Positions 46,584-56,164 of a DNA stretch of 64,000 nt are shown one piece after another. Location: positions 2,852,001 to 2,916,000 of the forward strand of contig CP013614.1 of the NCBI GenBank assembly GCA_001465115.1, given 5' to 3'. The notes under the pieces are model-generated. The model worked only from the letters and a program-made list of their open reading frames with translations, did not search any database and was not told the DNA's origin. Numbering within the stretch: the first letter of the stretch is position 1; each line of letters starts with the position of its first letter. This DNA is from Enterococcus silesiacus (GTDB lineage: Bacteria; Bacillota; Bacilli; Lactobacillales; Enterococcaceae). The translations under genes were made by a program, and so were the position numbers.

Positions 46584-46754
46584 ACTATCCCACTTCTTCC
46601 TGAGTTATTTTACTCTATAATTTTATGGTACTCCTAAAAATTGGTATAGTCAAAATAAACGACTCTAAAAATAACAAATAATTTTCTTATTACAAAAATT
46701 TTAACGCATTATTCATTATATATATAATTTACTTAAGAAGTTAAATATGAAAAA

Positions 46755-46822
46755 ATCGATTGTATTTCTTTTCATGAACAGCAGCCTTACATTCCACTGT
46801 TTAGAGTAAGAAATCAATCGAT
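46755..46822 (-). terminator. long hairpin after HxlR gene
   Basis: ATCGATTG.ATTTCTT pairs with AAGAAATCAATCGAT over a long loop, just beyond the HxlR stop. Confidence 0.6.
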
Positions 46823-46831
46823 AATATCTCT

Positions 46832-47176
46832 CTAATTCATTTTATTTGTACCTTTTTCAATAACTTCTAAACCCCAGTCCTTAATGATCATCAGGGCTGG
46901 TAATAATTTTAAACCATCTTCTGTCAATGAATACTCAACATGAGGTGGTATATCCGAATACTGAACTCGTTTAAGTAAATTGTATTCTTCTAATTCTCTT
47001 AGGGAGCGCGTCAACATAATATTCGTAATGCCAGTCATCTGTCTTTTTAATTCATTATACCGGACAGGCCCCGTTGCCAATTTCCAAATAATTGGAATAC
47101 GCCATTTACCTCCAATTATTTTCAAAGCCGCGGTTACAGGACACGGATCAACATATCTTACAGGATATTCTTCCAT
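46832..47176 (-). CDS. HxlR-family transcriptional regulator
   Basis: A 114-residue winged-helix protein. CPVTAALKIIGGKWRIPIIWKLATGPVRYNELKRQMTGITNIMLTRSLRELEEYNLLKRVQY is the HxlR signature, with a conserved Cys12 that can sense thiol-reactive or oxidising compounds in relatives such as YodB. Divergent from the monooxygenase-like gene at 47291, its likely target. Confidence 0.92.
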   Translation of the reverse strand: MEEYPVRYVDPCPVTAALKIIGGKWRIPIIWKLATGPVRYNELKRQMTGITNIMLTRSLRELEEYNLLKRVQYSDIPPHVEYSLTEDGLKLLPALMIIKDWGLEVIEKGTNKMN

Positions 47177-47290
47177 TTAAATCCTCCAGCTTTCTAAGGC
47201 ACAAAAAAGTGCGTACTTGTTCATTTGTTCTTTTAAAATTATACTCATTTTAGCACACAGTGCCGATAATAAATATAGGGGGAATGTAAA

Positions 47291-47617
47291 ATGAATAATA
47301 AATTAATTAACAAGGTTAATGCTACAAATGCGAGAAACTTTGTCTACAATACCGCTTGTTTAAGTGCAACAGCAGGAAATGATTACATGGAAGTTTATCA
47401 ACAATTAATAAGTTTTGCAGAAGAAACTGCTAAAGAAGAAGGAAGTGTCGAATTTTTCTTCGTACCAAGTAACCCCGATAAAGGTGAGTTTATGCTTTGG
47501 GAAGTTTGGAATAACCAAGCAGCTTTAGATACCCATATGACTATGGAATACACAAAAGATATTTTAGGGAAAAATATTATTACACTTAAGTGGAATGACT
47601 TAGTAACAACGTTCTAA
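47291..47617 (+). CDS. antibiotic biosynthesis monooxygenase (ABM) domain protein
   Basis: A 108-residue protein with the ABM/quinol monooxygenase fold (YMEVYQQLISFAEETAKEEGSVEFFFVPSNPDKGEFMLWEVWNNQAALDTHMTMEY). The pattern of Trp-Glu-Val-Trp and His within the second half is typical. GGGGG-rich ribosome binding site before the ATG. Probably induced through the divergent HxlR regulator in response to quinone or electrophile stress; inference from family pairing. Confidence 0.85.
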   Translation: MNNKLINKVNATNARNFVYNTACLSATAGNDYMEVYQQLISFAEETAKEEGSVEFFFVPSNPDKGEFMLWEVWNNQAALDTHMTMEYTKDILGKNIITLKWNDLVTTF

Positions 47618-47649
47618 CCTAAGTTGTCCTGCTAAATTAAACTATCCTT

Positions 47650-47700
47650 ATACCAAAAGACCGCTATGTTGCTTTACAACATAGCGGTCTTTTGGTATAT
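47650..47700. terminator. strong terminator after ABM gene
   Basis: ATACCAAAAGACCGCTATGT and its exact complement form a stem of more than 20 bp around CTTTAC. Confidence 0.92.
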
Positions 47701-47737
47701 TGTAATACAAGATACTTAATTAAAAGGAGGGACCTGT

Positions 47738-48067
47738 TTGGATGCTACTCAAATGTTAAAAGGAGTATTAGAAGGGTGTATCTTAAAAATCATTCAAAAA
47801 AAGACCGTTTATGGCTACGAAATGATTACCTTGTTATCAGAATATGGGTTGAATATGGTCAGCGAGGGTAGCATTTACCCCATTCTACTCAAACTCCAGA
47901 AGCAACAATTGATCACTGGTGAAATGCGTCCTTCTTCTGCAGGTCCGAAACGAAAATACTACTCGTTGACCCCAACAGGCAAAGCCTATTTACAACAATT
48001 TGAAAAGCAATGGTCCGTGATCGCTACGGGCGTTAATAATATTATGAAAAAGGAAAATGAGGGCTGA
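47738..48067 (+). CDS. PadR-family transcriptional regulator
   Basis: A 109-residue PadR winged-helix protein (LEGCILKIIQKKTVYGYEMITLLSEYGLNMVSEGSIYPILLKLQKQQLI, then SAGPKRKYYSLTPTGKAYL). TTG 47738 lies seven bases after AAAGGAGG. It precedes the DUF1129-like membrane protein by 2 bases, the usual PadR pair layout, and probably autoregulates. Confidence 0.9.
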   Translation: MDATQMLKGVLEGCILKIIQKKTVYGYEMITLLSEYGLNMVSEGSIYPILLKLQKQQLITGEMRPSSAGPKRKYYSLTPTGKAYLQQFEKQWSVIATGVNNIMKKENEG

Positions 48068-48069
48068 AA

Positions 48070-48882
48070 ATGAACATAAAAGATCTGATCAAACAAAATA
48101 ACGAATTACGAAAACAGCTTAATCCAGAAAATAAAAAATACTATGAGGAAATACTTGTTTATATTCGTGTAAATATGAATAAAGATGAGCAGAAAACGGA
48201 AGAAATTCTCTTAGAAATCTTGCAGGATATTTTAGATGCACAAAAAAATAGTACTTCGGCACAAGCATTTTTCGGGAAAAATCCGAAAGAAATCAGCGAT
48301 AATATTTTAGCAGAATTACCGAATGATTCTGAGAAATATTGGAGTAAATTTTTATTTGTCTTTTTCTTGATTCTTCTACAATATAATCTATTCGATTTAC
48401 TCCTACAGCCAGTCGTTTCCATAAATTGGTTCAATACAGTACTACCTGTGATTCTGTTAGTCGTAACTGCAATATTAGGGCTTACTTCGATTAAATACTC
48501 AGCCTTTGCAAGTGACAAGAAAAAAAGTTATTTTTTCGCTTTTCTCGCTCTCTTCTTATGGATGGCAAGTATTTTAACCCCTATTATCGATAAGAAGATG
48601 AATGGTATTGTCGGCTATATATTGTTCTCTCATCAAGCATTTGCAGCCATCTTGTTTATTCTTTCCATTTGCTTATTGATCGTGCAATTCCGCTTCAAAA
48701 TGAATAATGCTACAGGTATCTATATCACAACCTTTTTCGCAGTATTAGAAGGTACTATTTTGCTTGGGATAGTCAATCCTGTATTTGTCTCAACTGGCTT
48801 ACAAATTATTCTTTGGCTAGTTATTGTTCTTGTCAGTATCCTTGGTGTTTTAAGAGACAACCAAAAATTTAGAAAAAACTAG
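48070..48882 (+). CDS. DUF1129-like membrane protein, PadR-linked
   Basis: A 270-residue protein. The N-terminal 90 residues are charged and helical (IKQNNELRKQLNPENKKYYEEILVYIR), followed by about six membrane helices. The head domain with membrane tail and its coupling to a PadR regulator are typical of the DUF1129/DUF1048-type families; the exact family is not certain. Function unknown. Confidence 0.78.
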   Translation: MNIKDLIKQNNELRKQLNPENKKYYEEILVYIRVNMNKDEQKTEEILLEILQDILDAQKNSTSAQAFFGKNPKEISDNILAELPNDSEKYWSKFLFVFFLILLQYNLFDLLLQPVVSINWFNTVLPVILLVVTAILGLTSIKYSAFASDKKKSYFFAFLALFLWMASILTPIIDKKMNGIVGYILFSHQAFAAILFILSICLLIVQFRFKMNNATGIYITTFFAVLEGTILLGIVNPVFVSTGLQIILWLVIVLVSILGVLRDNQKFRKN

Positions 48883-48888
48883 GATAAA

Positions 48889-48929
48889 TAAAAAGGAAAC
48901 TTACTTAATAAAAGTAGGCTTCCTTTTTT
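48889..48929. terminator. bidirectional terminator between DUF1129-like and DUF956 genes
   Basis: AAAAAGGAAaCtTACTT with AAGTAgGcTTCCTTTTTT; T-run on both strands. Confidence 0.88.
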
Positions 48930-48931
48930 AC

Positions 48932-49309
48932 TTACCCTTTTTTCTTACCGATCGATCGAAACGCTCGTTTGATTACATCAAAAAATCCTAACGACTGCAC
49001 CATATGATCTGGTGCTACATACTCCTGCATTTCTCTAAGCACTTTTTTTGGTTGCTTAGAAGAGAAAGTAAACGTTCCGTTTTTCTTTGTCTGGATGGCA
49101 TAGCGCGGAATCCATTTGCCTTTAAACATGACCGATGCGATCACATAATCAACTTCTTCCCACGGAATTTGAACAAATTTTCGGCTATCACGAGAATTGT
49201 AAAATTCAAAACCTTTGTCGCCGATCATAATTTTTCCATAATCCGTAAGTCCCGTAAAAGCGGTGGCATCCGTTATGAAATCTACTTGTGTATTCAGTGA
49301 TTGAACCAT
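48932..49309 (-). CDS. manO: DUF956 family protein (ManO type)
   Basis: A 125-residue protein of the DUF956 family, found at the end of mannose PTS operons in lactic acid bacteria. VQSLNTQVDFITDATAFTGLTDYGKIMIGDKGFEFYNSRD and FVQIPWEEVDYVIASVMFKGKWIPRYAI are characteristic. ATG 49309 has GGAG eight bases upstream. A regulatory role on the PTS is suggested by context; a hairpin separates it from the IID gene. Confidence 0.9.
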   Translation of the reverse strand: MVQSLNTQVDFITDATAFTGLTDYGKIMIGDKGFEFYNSRDSRKFVQIPWEEVDYVIASVMFKGKWIPRYAIQTKKNGTFTFSSKQPKKVLREMQEYVAPDHMVQSLGFFDVIKRAFRSIGKKKG

Positions 49310-49386
49310 TTTATCTGCTCCATTTCTTTCATGATTTCTATTCTTTATTATATGTGTTTTTAACAAATTAAGCTATGTAAATGAAA

Positions 49387-49420
49387 CTTGGGACAAAACC
49401 AAACGGCTTTATCCCAAGCA
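49387..49420 (-). terminator. hairpin between IID and DUF956 genes
   Basis: CTTGGGACAAA with TTTATCCCAAG. Probably a partial terminator lowering expression of the DUF956 gene. Confidence 0.75.
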
Positions 49421-49449
49421 CTAAATGAATAACCTTTACTTATTGTAGC

Positions 49450-50361
49450 TTATAACAAGCCAATATAGTGTCCAGCTACACCGACTACGAATAAACCAAG
49501 AATGATGATGATTGGAGAAACTTTTTTCTTCAATAACCACATACAAAAGAATGTAAGTAATAATGCTGCTAAACCAGGAATCAATTGATCTAAGTTATCT
49601 TGAAGTGTCGTAACTTTGTCAGCTGAAAGTGCTAGACCTTGATTAACTTGTTCGAAGGCACTCTTGATGCCTTCTCCGCCAGCAGGAAGTTTATCCCACT
49701 CGATGTAAGCACCTTTGTCTAGTTTAACTGTAGAAACGATTGGCAGGAATTTAATCGATACCCATCGCTGTACTAAGGCTGCCAGAACGAACATTCCGAG
49801 AATCGATGCACCTTTTGTTACATCTTGTAACAAGCCGCCTGAAAGGTCTTCTGTGATTTTAGAACCAGCTTTATAGCCAAATTCTTGTGTATACCACATA
49901 AAAGCCCAACGAATCAAGTTCCATGCAACGAAGAAAATAATTGGACCTAAGATGCTTCCACCCATTGCAAGTGAAGCACCTAAAGCACCTAACATCGGAC
50001 GAACAGTAAACCAGAATACTGGATCACCTACACCAGCCAAAGGTCCCATCATCCCAACTTTAACCCCTTGAATCGCTACATCATCAACAGGTGCGCCATT
50101 GGCACGTTCTTCTTCAAGTGCTAATGTTACACCAAGAATTGGTGAAGCAATGTATGGATGTGTATTGAAGAACTCTAAGTGACGTTTTAACGCCGCTGAA
50201 CGATCTTCTTTTGTTTTATATAATTTTTTGATCGCTGGGATCATTGAAAATGCCCAACCGCCATTTTGCATACGTTCATAGTTCCAAGAACCTTGAATAA
50301 AGGTAGAGCGCCATGCAACGGCTAAACGATCTTTTTTAGTTAATTCAATTTTTTCTGCCAT
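49450..50361 (-). CDS. manN: PTS mannose-family IID subunit
   Basis: A 303-residue IID membrane subunit. FIQGSWNYERMQNGGWAFSMIPAIKKLY, LGVTLALEEERANG and VGMMGPLAGVGDPVFWFTVRP are invariant-type IID motifs. It forms the transport channel with IIC, and in lactic acid bacteria the pair is also the receptor for class IIa bacteriocins. AGGAGG precedes the ATG. Third gene of IIAB-IIC-IID. Confidence 0.96.
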   Translation of the reverse strand: MAEKIELTKKDRLAVAWRSTFIQGSWNYERMQNGGWAFSMIPAIKKLYKTKEDRSAALKRHLEFFNTHPYIASPILGVTLALEEERANGAPVDDVAIQGVKVGMMGPLAGVGDPVFWFTVRPMLGALGASLAMGGSILGPIIFFVAWNLIRWAFMWYTQEFGYKAGSKITEDLSGGLLQDVTKGASILGMFVLAALVQRWVSIKFLPIVSTVKLDKGAYIEWDKLPAGGEGIKSAFEQVNQGLALSADKVTTLQDNLDQLIPGLAALLLTFFCMWLLKKKVSPIIIILGLFVVGVAGHYIGLL

Positions 50362-50382
50362 TTCTCTTCTCCTCCTCTTGTT

Positions 50383-51201
50383 TTAATAGTCGTTTAAGAT
50401 ATCGCCGAGTGGATCGCCAGTATTGCTTCCGCCTCCGCCATTTGAAGAACCGCCCATTTTAGATAGGTTTAAGTAGATCAAGGCTAAAGCAACTCCTAAA
50501 GCTCCCAATGCGATCAATGTTAATTGAGAAATCGCAGCTACTACAAAACCGATAACAAAGAATGGCCATACTTCTTTGGTTGCCATCATGTTGATTACTA
50601 GAGCGTAACCTACGGCAACCACCATTCCACCACCGATAGCCATACCCTCAGTTAACCATGCCGGCATTGACTCCAATGCACCTTGTACAGATTCTGCTGG
50701 AATGAATAAAAGTGCAGCTGCTGGGATTGCAATACGAACACCTTGCATACATACTGCTAAAATATGCAATGCTTCGATTTTTCTGATATCTCCTTTTTCT
50801 GCAGCTGAATCCATCATGTGAACGATCGGTACGGCTAATGTACGAACGATCATCGTTAAGAAAAGACCTGCTACTGCTAGAGGAACAGCAATTGCGATTG
50901 ATGAAGATACTGCATCTTTGATAGAAATACTTTGTGCGCCTAGTGCTTTAACTAAAATAATTGCTGATGCTACCGATGCTAGTGCTGCATCTGGTGCTAC
51001 GGCTGCTCCAATATTTGCCCATCCAAGTGCGATCATTTGTAATGTACCGCCCAAAATGATTCCTGCTTCCAAGTGACCAGTAACTAATCCGATCAACGTA
51101 CATGCCACTAGTGGTTGATGAAATTGAAATTCATCTAGAATCCCTTCCATACCAGCTAGAAAGGCAATAAAGATTACTAGAATAATTGATATAATAGACA
51201 T
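50383..51201 (-). CDS. manM: PTS mannose-family IIC subunit
   Basis: A 272-residue IIC membrane subunit with eight or more helices: LVACTLIGLVTGHLEAGIILGGTLQMIALGWANIGAAVAPDAALASVASAII is the family signature. It ends in a Gly/Ser/Asn-rich tail. AGGAGG precedes the ATG. Probably takes up mannose and glucose together with IID. Confidence 0.96.
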   Translation of the reverse strand: MSIISIILVIFIAFLAGMEGILDEFQFHQPLVACTLIGLVTGHLEAGIILGGTLQMIALGWANIGAAVAPDAALASVASAIILVKALGAQSISIKDAVSSSIAIAVPLAVAGLFLTMIVRTLAVPIVHMMDSAAEKGDIRKIEALHILAVCMQGVRIAIPAAALLFIPAESVQGALESMPAWLTEGMAIGGGMVVAVGYALVINMMATKEVWPFFVIGFVVAAISQLTLIALGALGVALALIYLNLSKMGGSSNGGGGSNTGDPLGDILNDY

Positions 51202-51243
51202 GATAAGCCTCCTATTTTCATTTAAATTTTTTGATTATTTTGA

Positions 51244-52233
51244 TTAAGCTTGTGCCAACTCATGTTTTGCTTTTTTAAGGATTTCATCCATGTTGGCGCT
51301 AGAATCATTTGGCACTTTACGAACGTCAAATTTAACCCCTAAATTTTCTAACTTCTCAAAAGCTTCAACATCTTCTGGTCCCATTGATAAAACTTTACTT
51401 ACTACCACTTTACCAACTGAATGAGCCATGGAACCAACGTTTACTTCTTTGATATCTACGCCAGCTTCGACTACTTTTACCACATCTTCTGGGTTTTCAA
51501 ATAGCAATAAAGCTTTTGTATTACCGAAACGTGGGTCTTTGGAAATCTCAATCATTTTACTGATTGGGATAACGTTGGCTTTCACTCCTGGAGGAGCGGC
51601 TTGTTCGATCAATTTTTTACGAAGATCATCCTTAGAAACCGCATCTGACACAACGATAATTCGATTTGGTAAAACCGATTTGGTCCAGGCAGTCGCTACT
51701 TGACCATGTAATAAACGAGAATCAACACGTGCTAAAACGAACTTGATTTTGCCGTCACCGACAACTGTTCCTTCTGGTAATGCCCCTTTTGGTTGAGCAT
51801 CTTCTACAACAGCTTTTGGTGCTTCTGCAGGTTCTAGTTCTTCTGGTTTGATTCTTACGCCTTCTTTCGCTGTTTCAAGAATGTGCGTTGCGATTTCTTG
51901 CGCTGAATTCATTGAGAAACGAGATGCGTATGCTTCGATCAACATTGGTAAGTTCAATCCGCTAACGATCGCCCATTTGTCTTTATGTTCTTCAAATAGA
52001 CTGTTCGCTTGGTTAAACGGTGTTCCTCCCCATAGATCGACTAAGAATAATACTTCGTCTTCTTCGTCAAACGTTGCGATTGCTGCTTTCAATTTTGCTT
52101 TTAAATCGTCTGGGCCTTCGCTAGGCATCAATACAACTGCTTGTACTTTTTCCTGTTCACCAAAAATCATGGAACCGGATTGTAAAATGCCTTGAGCGAA
52201 TTCCCCATGGCTAGCAATAATAATTCCTACCAT
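51244..52233 (-). CDS. manL: PTS mannose-family IIAB subunit
   Basis: A 329-residue cytosolic protein. The IIA domain (1-130) carries phospho-His9 in [12 protein letters not shown]; a Pro/Glu/Ala-rich linker follows (about 135-165); the IIB domain (from about 165) carries its His in [15 protein letters not shown]. Passes phosphate from HPr to the sugar on IIC/IID. AGGAGG precedes the ATG. A 283-base gap separates it from the upstream stand-alone IIB. Confidence 0.96.
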   Translation of the reverse strand: MVGIIIASHGEFAQGILQSGSMIFGEQEKVQAVVLMPSEGPDDLKAKLKAAIATFDEEDEVLFLVDLWGGTPFNQANSLFEEHKDKWAIVSGLNLPMLIEAYASRFSMNSAQEIATHILETAKEGVRIKPEELEPAEAPKAVVEDAQPKGALPEGTVVGDGKIKFVLARVDSRLLHGQVATAWTKSVLPNRIIVVSDAVSKDDLRKKLIEQAAPPGVKANVIPISKMIEISKDPRFGNTKALLLFENPEDVVKVVEAGVDIKEVNVGSMAHSVGKVVVSKVLSMGPEDVEAFEKLENLGVKFDVRKVPNDSSANMDEILKKAKHELAQA

Positions 52234-52516
52234 AATTTGATACCTCCTATATTTTTTTCAAACTACTTATCACTAAATCACCAACAGATGAAAACACTGC
52301 CTAGAAAATATAAAAAAGAAAAAATGCATTACTCAGTGTGTTTTCAATTACTTCTTATGATCTGTCAGATGATTTTTGATGACTACCAATTACTCAACGA
52401 TCACTCCATGCATTGACTTTGATCGATCGGACCACTCCTTCCAATTCTATGCATACGATACGACAATTAACATTAAGTCGGTCCATCACACCATTTATAT
52501 AGAAGCTGAAAAAGAA
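52234..52516. other. 283-base gap within the mannose PTS operon
   Basis: No gene with a ribosome binding site and no sigma-54 element was found here. GGACC and GGTCC segments (about 52428 and 52482) could pair over a long loop; nothing firm. Confidence 0.4.
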
Positions 52517-53017
52517 TCACACTAACTGTTCTTTTTTCAGCAATTCCATCAAATCTACTTTGTTGTCTGCGACCACTTTTCGAATCTCCAACGTAATACC
52601 ATGATCATACAAGTACTTGAATGCTGCGATATCCGCTTTGTTAACCGCAACAGCATTTGTGATCATCCGCTTGCCGCTAGTAAAACTCATCCCGCCTATA
52701 TTGACAGAATTAAATACTACATTACCTTCTATCACACGTTTTACGTCTTCTGGATTTGTGAACAACAACATTACTTTTAAGCTGTCAAAACGTTCGTCTG
52801 AAAAAATATCAATCATCTTCTCAACCGTAATGACATTGACTTTTACACCCGGTGGCGCTGCTTGTACAAGCAGTGCTTTTCTTAGTGTATCGTGTGCAAC
52901 TGCATCACTAATGACTAAGATTCGGTTTACATTGGTGCTTTTGGTCCAGACAGTCGCAACTTGTCCATGGATCAAACGATCATCGATTCGCACTAAACGA
53001 ATATCCATCATGTGCAT
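52517..53017 (-). CDS. stand-alone PTS mannose-family IIB
   Basis: A 166-residue IIB protein. DIRLVRIDDRLIHGQVATVW has the phospho-His (His17), and NPEDVKRVIEGNVVFNSVNIGGM fits the family. Closest in look to the IIB half of the downstream IIAB protein. It is the first gene after the sigma-54 promoter. Related operons in Enterococcus and Listeria also carry a separate IIB that helps set the activity of the LevR-type activator; that role is inferred. Confidence 0.9.
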   Translation of the reverse strand: MHMMDIRLVRIDDRLIHGQVATVWTKSTNVNRILVISDAVAHDTLRKALLVQAAPPGVKVNVITVEKMIDIFSDERFDSLKVMLLFTNPEDVKRVIEGNVVFNSVNIGGMSFTSGKRMITNAVAVNKADIAAFKYLYDHGITLEIRKVVADNKVDLMELLKKEQLV

Positions 53018-53181
53018 GGTTCTCCTTTTTCAGGATGTTTAAATCTGCAAATTCTTAATTCATTATTAATAAAATACTATGCCCAGCCATTTATTGCCAA
53101 AATAACGACCAGCAAGATCAGCCAAATCATTACAATGGATTGGTTGAACAATAGACAGATTTCATCCACTGACTTATTTAA

Positions 53182-53198
53182 AGCAATTTCCGTGCCAA
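53182..53198 (-). promoter_or_regulatory. sigma-54 promoter of the mannose PTS operon
   Basis: On the minus strand TTGGCACGGAAATTGCT, a textbook -24/-12 element with GG and GC 10 bases apart, about 165 bases before the stand-alone IIB gene. The adjacent activator gene is of the sigma-54 type. Confidence 0.92.
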
Positions 53199-53251
53199 AA
53201 TTAGTGTATTGTCAAAATAAAGGAAAAACTAAGGTTTTTTTTAAGAAAATA

Positions 53252-53290
53252 CACAAAGAAGATACACTAAAATAGTGTATCTTCTTTGTG
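53252..53290 (-). terminator. terminator at the end of the LevR-type gene
   Basis: CACAAAGAAGATACACTA and TAGTGTATCTTCTTTGTG form a perfect 18-bp stem overlapping the stop codon. Confidence 0.85.
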
Positions 53291-56164
53291 TGTCGCTTCT
53301 AGTGTATCTTCTGTATTTTGCATTTGATTCAACTGAGTGTTTTTGATCAGCTGAATAATATAATAGACTTCCTCCATTGGTATCTCTATTTTGATTAGTT
53401 GTTTTAGATAAGCTGCTGCGCTCGTTACGACCTCAAAACTAGGATCGGTTGGAATCTGACTTAGTTCTTCTTCTGTTAGCGTCAATGTATCATGCTGTAG
53501 TATTCTTTCCAACATACCTGCTAAATGCATGACTAAATTAATATAAAAAGAATAATCTAATCGCAGATCGAACTTAGTTCTGATAATGTCTGCAAATTCC
53601 CATAGAGGATCGATCACTTTTTTGGGGTTGATGAAGGTAAAGCTTTCTTCCATATAATCAATACAGATTTTTTTAGCCGTTGGTTCATCCATTTCTTCTG
53701 TTTCTACATAGATGTCGCTGTCCATCAATAACTGATTGATCACAGACTCAGCTTCACCTGAGAAAAAGGTTTCCATCGGAATAAACGGTGCGGCAATTTT
53801 AGGATTGGTAATACCCGTTGTAGCAATGACACGATACTCTTCTTGAATCGCAACAAGTTGTTCTTTCATATCGATAATAGACAACGGTAATACTTCTAGT
53901 TCTAAGCCTAATTGCGGTGGAACAGCTGCTTCGATCATTTCTTTCATTCGTTTGGCTGTCCCTTCACCAGAAGCACAGATTGCGATGATCACTCGTTTTT
54001 TCCAAGTTTCCAAAGGATCGATTTCTCTTTCTTGATGGATTTCAGCATACCCTTGAAAGTTTTTAAGTGAATCATACAATGTGTCCAACTGCGTATCAAT
54101 CAAGGTCGTTTTTCTGGCTGTTTCTAAAACAATTGGTGTTGTTACCATATCGACCGTTCGAACTTCGATTCCTGTTTGCCGTGTGATTTCATCTGAAAAA
54201 GTAGCTAAAGAACCCATATCCACTAAAAGAATTACTCCACTGTCTTCATTGACTTCTTTGACTACATTGACGATTTGACGTAGCGCTTCTTTCGGCTGCA
54301 TTTCTAGCGGCATATCGACCGCTCTTAGATTATCAACATTCAACAATTGAGAGACCACTTGAACCATACTTGTAGCTGTACTTTTTCCGTGAGCAGCAAC
54401 TACGATTCCGATCCGTCCTGCATCTTTATTTTCCCTTAGTGAAATCAGTAGAACTGCTAGGTAATAGGTTTCAAATTCAGGGATCTTCATTTGATAATTG
54501 ATTTCGATAATTCGTTTGATTTCTTGTGCTGTCTCAAATTCTATTGGATAATCCAGCACCATATTTTTAATATTTTCATTTAATTGATGCTGACGTTCTT
54601 CGCCATTTTGGATTCGTTTTAAAAACGAACTGATGTGTAAACTCATAGCGTAAATAAAATTTGATTGAAAATTATAGTTTAGTTTTTGTTTGGCAAAATT
54701 ATAGATTTCTTTTGTGACGTCGATGATACGTTGATCGACGATTTCTGCTAACTTATTTTCAGTATCAAAGGTAAAACCATGGTCTTTATAGAACGATTTT
54801 AAATGAACATTGATATCGGTTGTAATAAAATTATTGATCACTTCTTGTTCTAAACCATCTGCCTTTAACAAAGCCGCTTTATCGCCAATAATTTCATATA
54901 AATTATAGGGCAATTCATAAGAATCTGACTGGATCGTTACTAAAGGTTCATTAGGTGCAACAATCATTTGCGGTTCCAAATATTTTGATAGTTCGGCTAG
55001 TGTCTCTCGATTACTTGCCAGTTGCATCATGCCTTCTTTGATACTATCTGTCAATTCATCGATCGTAATCGCCAGTTCATCTTGGTCTATATGATTTAAA
55101 AAACCTCTAGCAGTCACTAACTGAACATTTGATTTCAGCTGACCAACATTTCCATAAGAAACACTGCCAATCAAAGCCTTGACTACATCTTCAGACAAGG
55201 AGATTTTTCGTTGGATTCGTGAAGCTTCCATTGAAATCATGACCCTAAGCAAATCGATTTTCTCTTTGGCTGGACGATCAATAAAATTCGGCAGCTGAAT
55301 AATGATTGGAATTCTACGTACAAACGTATTCAATAAAGACGACGTTGGATTTTCGGTTGTAGCACAAATGATCCGCACATCTGCTCGGCGATTTTTAACC
55401 GTTTCGCCTAATCTTGAATAGGTGCCATGATCCATGAAATAAAAGACCATTTCTTGCCCTTCTGGCGGTAAGCGATGCACTTCGTCAAGAAACAAAATAC
55501 TCCCGTCTGCTTCATGGATGATCCCATCTTTAGCTTTTGTCGCCCCTGTAAAAGCACCTTCAGCATAACCAAAGAGATGTGACATCAACAACTCCGGATT
55601 GTGAGCATAATCCGCACAATTAAAGACAACGAGTTTTTTATCTGAGTCGATCACATGATTTAATAAGGCAAATTGAAACATTGCATGAGCAAAGTACGTT
55701 TTCCCAGATCCGGTTGGTCCCGTGATTAAACAATTCAATCCTTTTGGCGGATAGAGAATTGCAGCTTTGGCTTGTTCAACAGGTGTTCTCATACTCCCGG
55801 TAGAACCAATCATTCCCTTAAAAATATCTTCTCCAGCAAACTTTTTTGTTGGTTTATGTAACTGCTCCGAGCTAGCTGTTTGACTGTTTACTAAACTATG
55901 TTCACGATAGCTCATAACGGGTTTAGACAAAGGCTGATATTTAAAAATCGCTTTATCAACATATTTGACTGGACGTCTGTCTGTTTTCTCTAATAAACCT
56001 TCTCGAACAAGTTGATTCAAGTCTTTACTGGCATTGGTTCTTTGGATATCTAATGCTCCTGAAACATCCCCTGTTGTCACTCCACCACCTAGAGAAACTT
56101 CGCTAGTCGTTAAATGTTCAGTCTGTTCTTTTACATAAAGATAAATTCGTTCGATACGTTTCAT
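53267..56164 (-). CDS. manR: sigma-54-dependent LevR/ManR-type PTS activator
   Basis: A 965-residue activator. HTH (about 1-60), AAA+ sigma-54 activation domain with Walker A GPTGSGKT (149-156), GAFTGA (203-208) and Walker B ILFLDEVH (223-230); then a first PRD, an EIIA-Man-like domain (GIVVAAHGKSTATSMV), an EIIB-like domain (IAICASGEGTAKRMKE, with Cys) and a second PRD with HLAGMLERI. PTS phosphorylation of these domains sets its activity. AAAGGAGG precedes ATG 56164. It faces the same way as the PTS operon it is expected to activate, 250 bases upstream. Confidence 0.93.
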   Translation of the reverse strand: MKRIERIYLYVKEQTEHLTTSEVSLGGGVTTGDVSGALDIQRTNASKDLNQLVREGLLEKTDRRPVKYVDKAIFKYQPLSKPVMSYREHSLVNSQTASSEQLHKPTKKFAGEDIFKGMIGSTGSMRTPVEQAKAAILYPPKGLNCLITGPTGSGKTYFAHAMFQFALLNHVIDSDKKLVVFNCADYAHNPELLMSHLFGYAEGAFTGATKAKDGIIHEADGSILFLDEVHRLPPEGQEMVFYFMDHGTYSRLGETVKNRRADVRIICATTENPTSSLLNTFVRRIPIIIQLPNFIDRPAKEKIDLLRVMISMEASRIQRKISLSEDVVKALIGSVSYGNVGQLKSNVQLVTARGFLNHIDQDELAITIDELTDSIKEGMMQLASNRETLAELSKYLEPQMIVAPNEPLVTIQSDSYELPYNLYEIIGDKAALLKADGLEQEVINNFITTDINVHLKSFYKDHGFTFDTENKLAEIVDQRIIDVTKEIYNFAKQKLNYNFQSNFIYAMSLHISSFLKRIQNGEERQHQLNENIKNMVLDYPIEFETAQEIKRIIEINYQMKIPEFETYYLAVLLISLRENKDAGRIGIVVAAHGKSTATSMVQVVSQLLNVDNLRAVDMPLEMQPKEALRQIVNVVKEVNEDSGVILLVDMGSLATFSDEITRQTGIEVRTVDMVTTPIVLETARKTTLIDTQLDTLYDSLKNFQGYAEIHQEREIDPLETWKKRVIIAICASGEGTAKRMKEMIEAAVPPQLGLELEVLPLSIIDMKEQLVAIQEEYRVIATTGITNPKIAAPFIPMETFFSGEAESVINQLLMDSDIYVETEEMDEPTAKKICIDYMEESFTFINPKKVIDPLWEFADIIRTKFDLRLDYSFYINLVMHLAGMLERILQHDTLTLTEEELSQIPTDPSFEVVTSAAAYLKQLIKIEIPMEEVYYIIQLIKNTQLNQMQNTEDTLEATHKEDTLF

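Noticed and set aside
52192..52416. Plus-strand open frame of 74 codons across the PTS gap
   Set aside because: Mostly opposite the IIAB start and leader, no ribosome binding site, composition unlike a protein.
53012..53275. Plus-strand open frame of 87 codons across the sigma-54 promoter region
   Set aside because: Overlaps the promoter element and the start of the IIB gene; no ribosome binding site.
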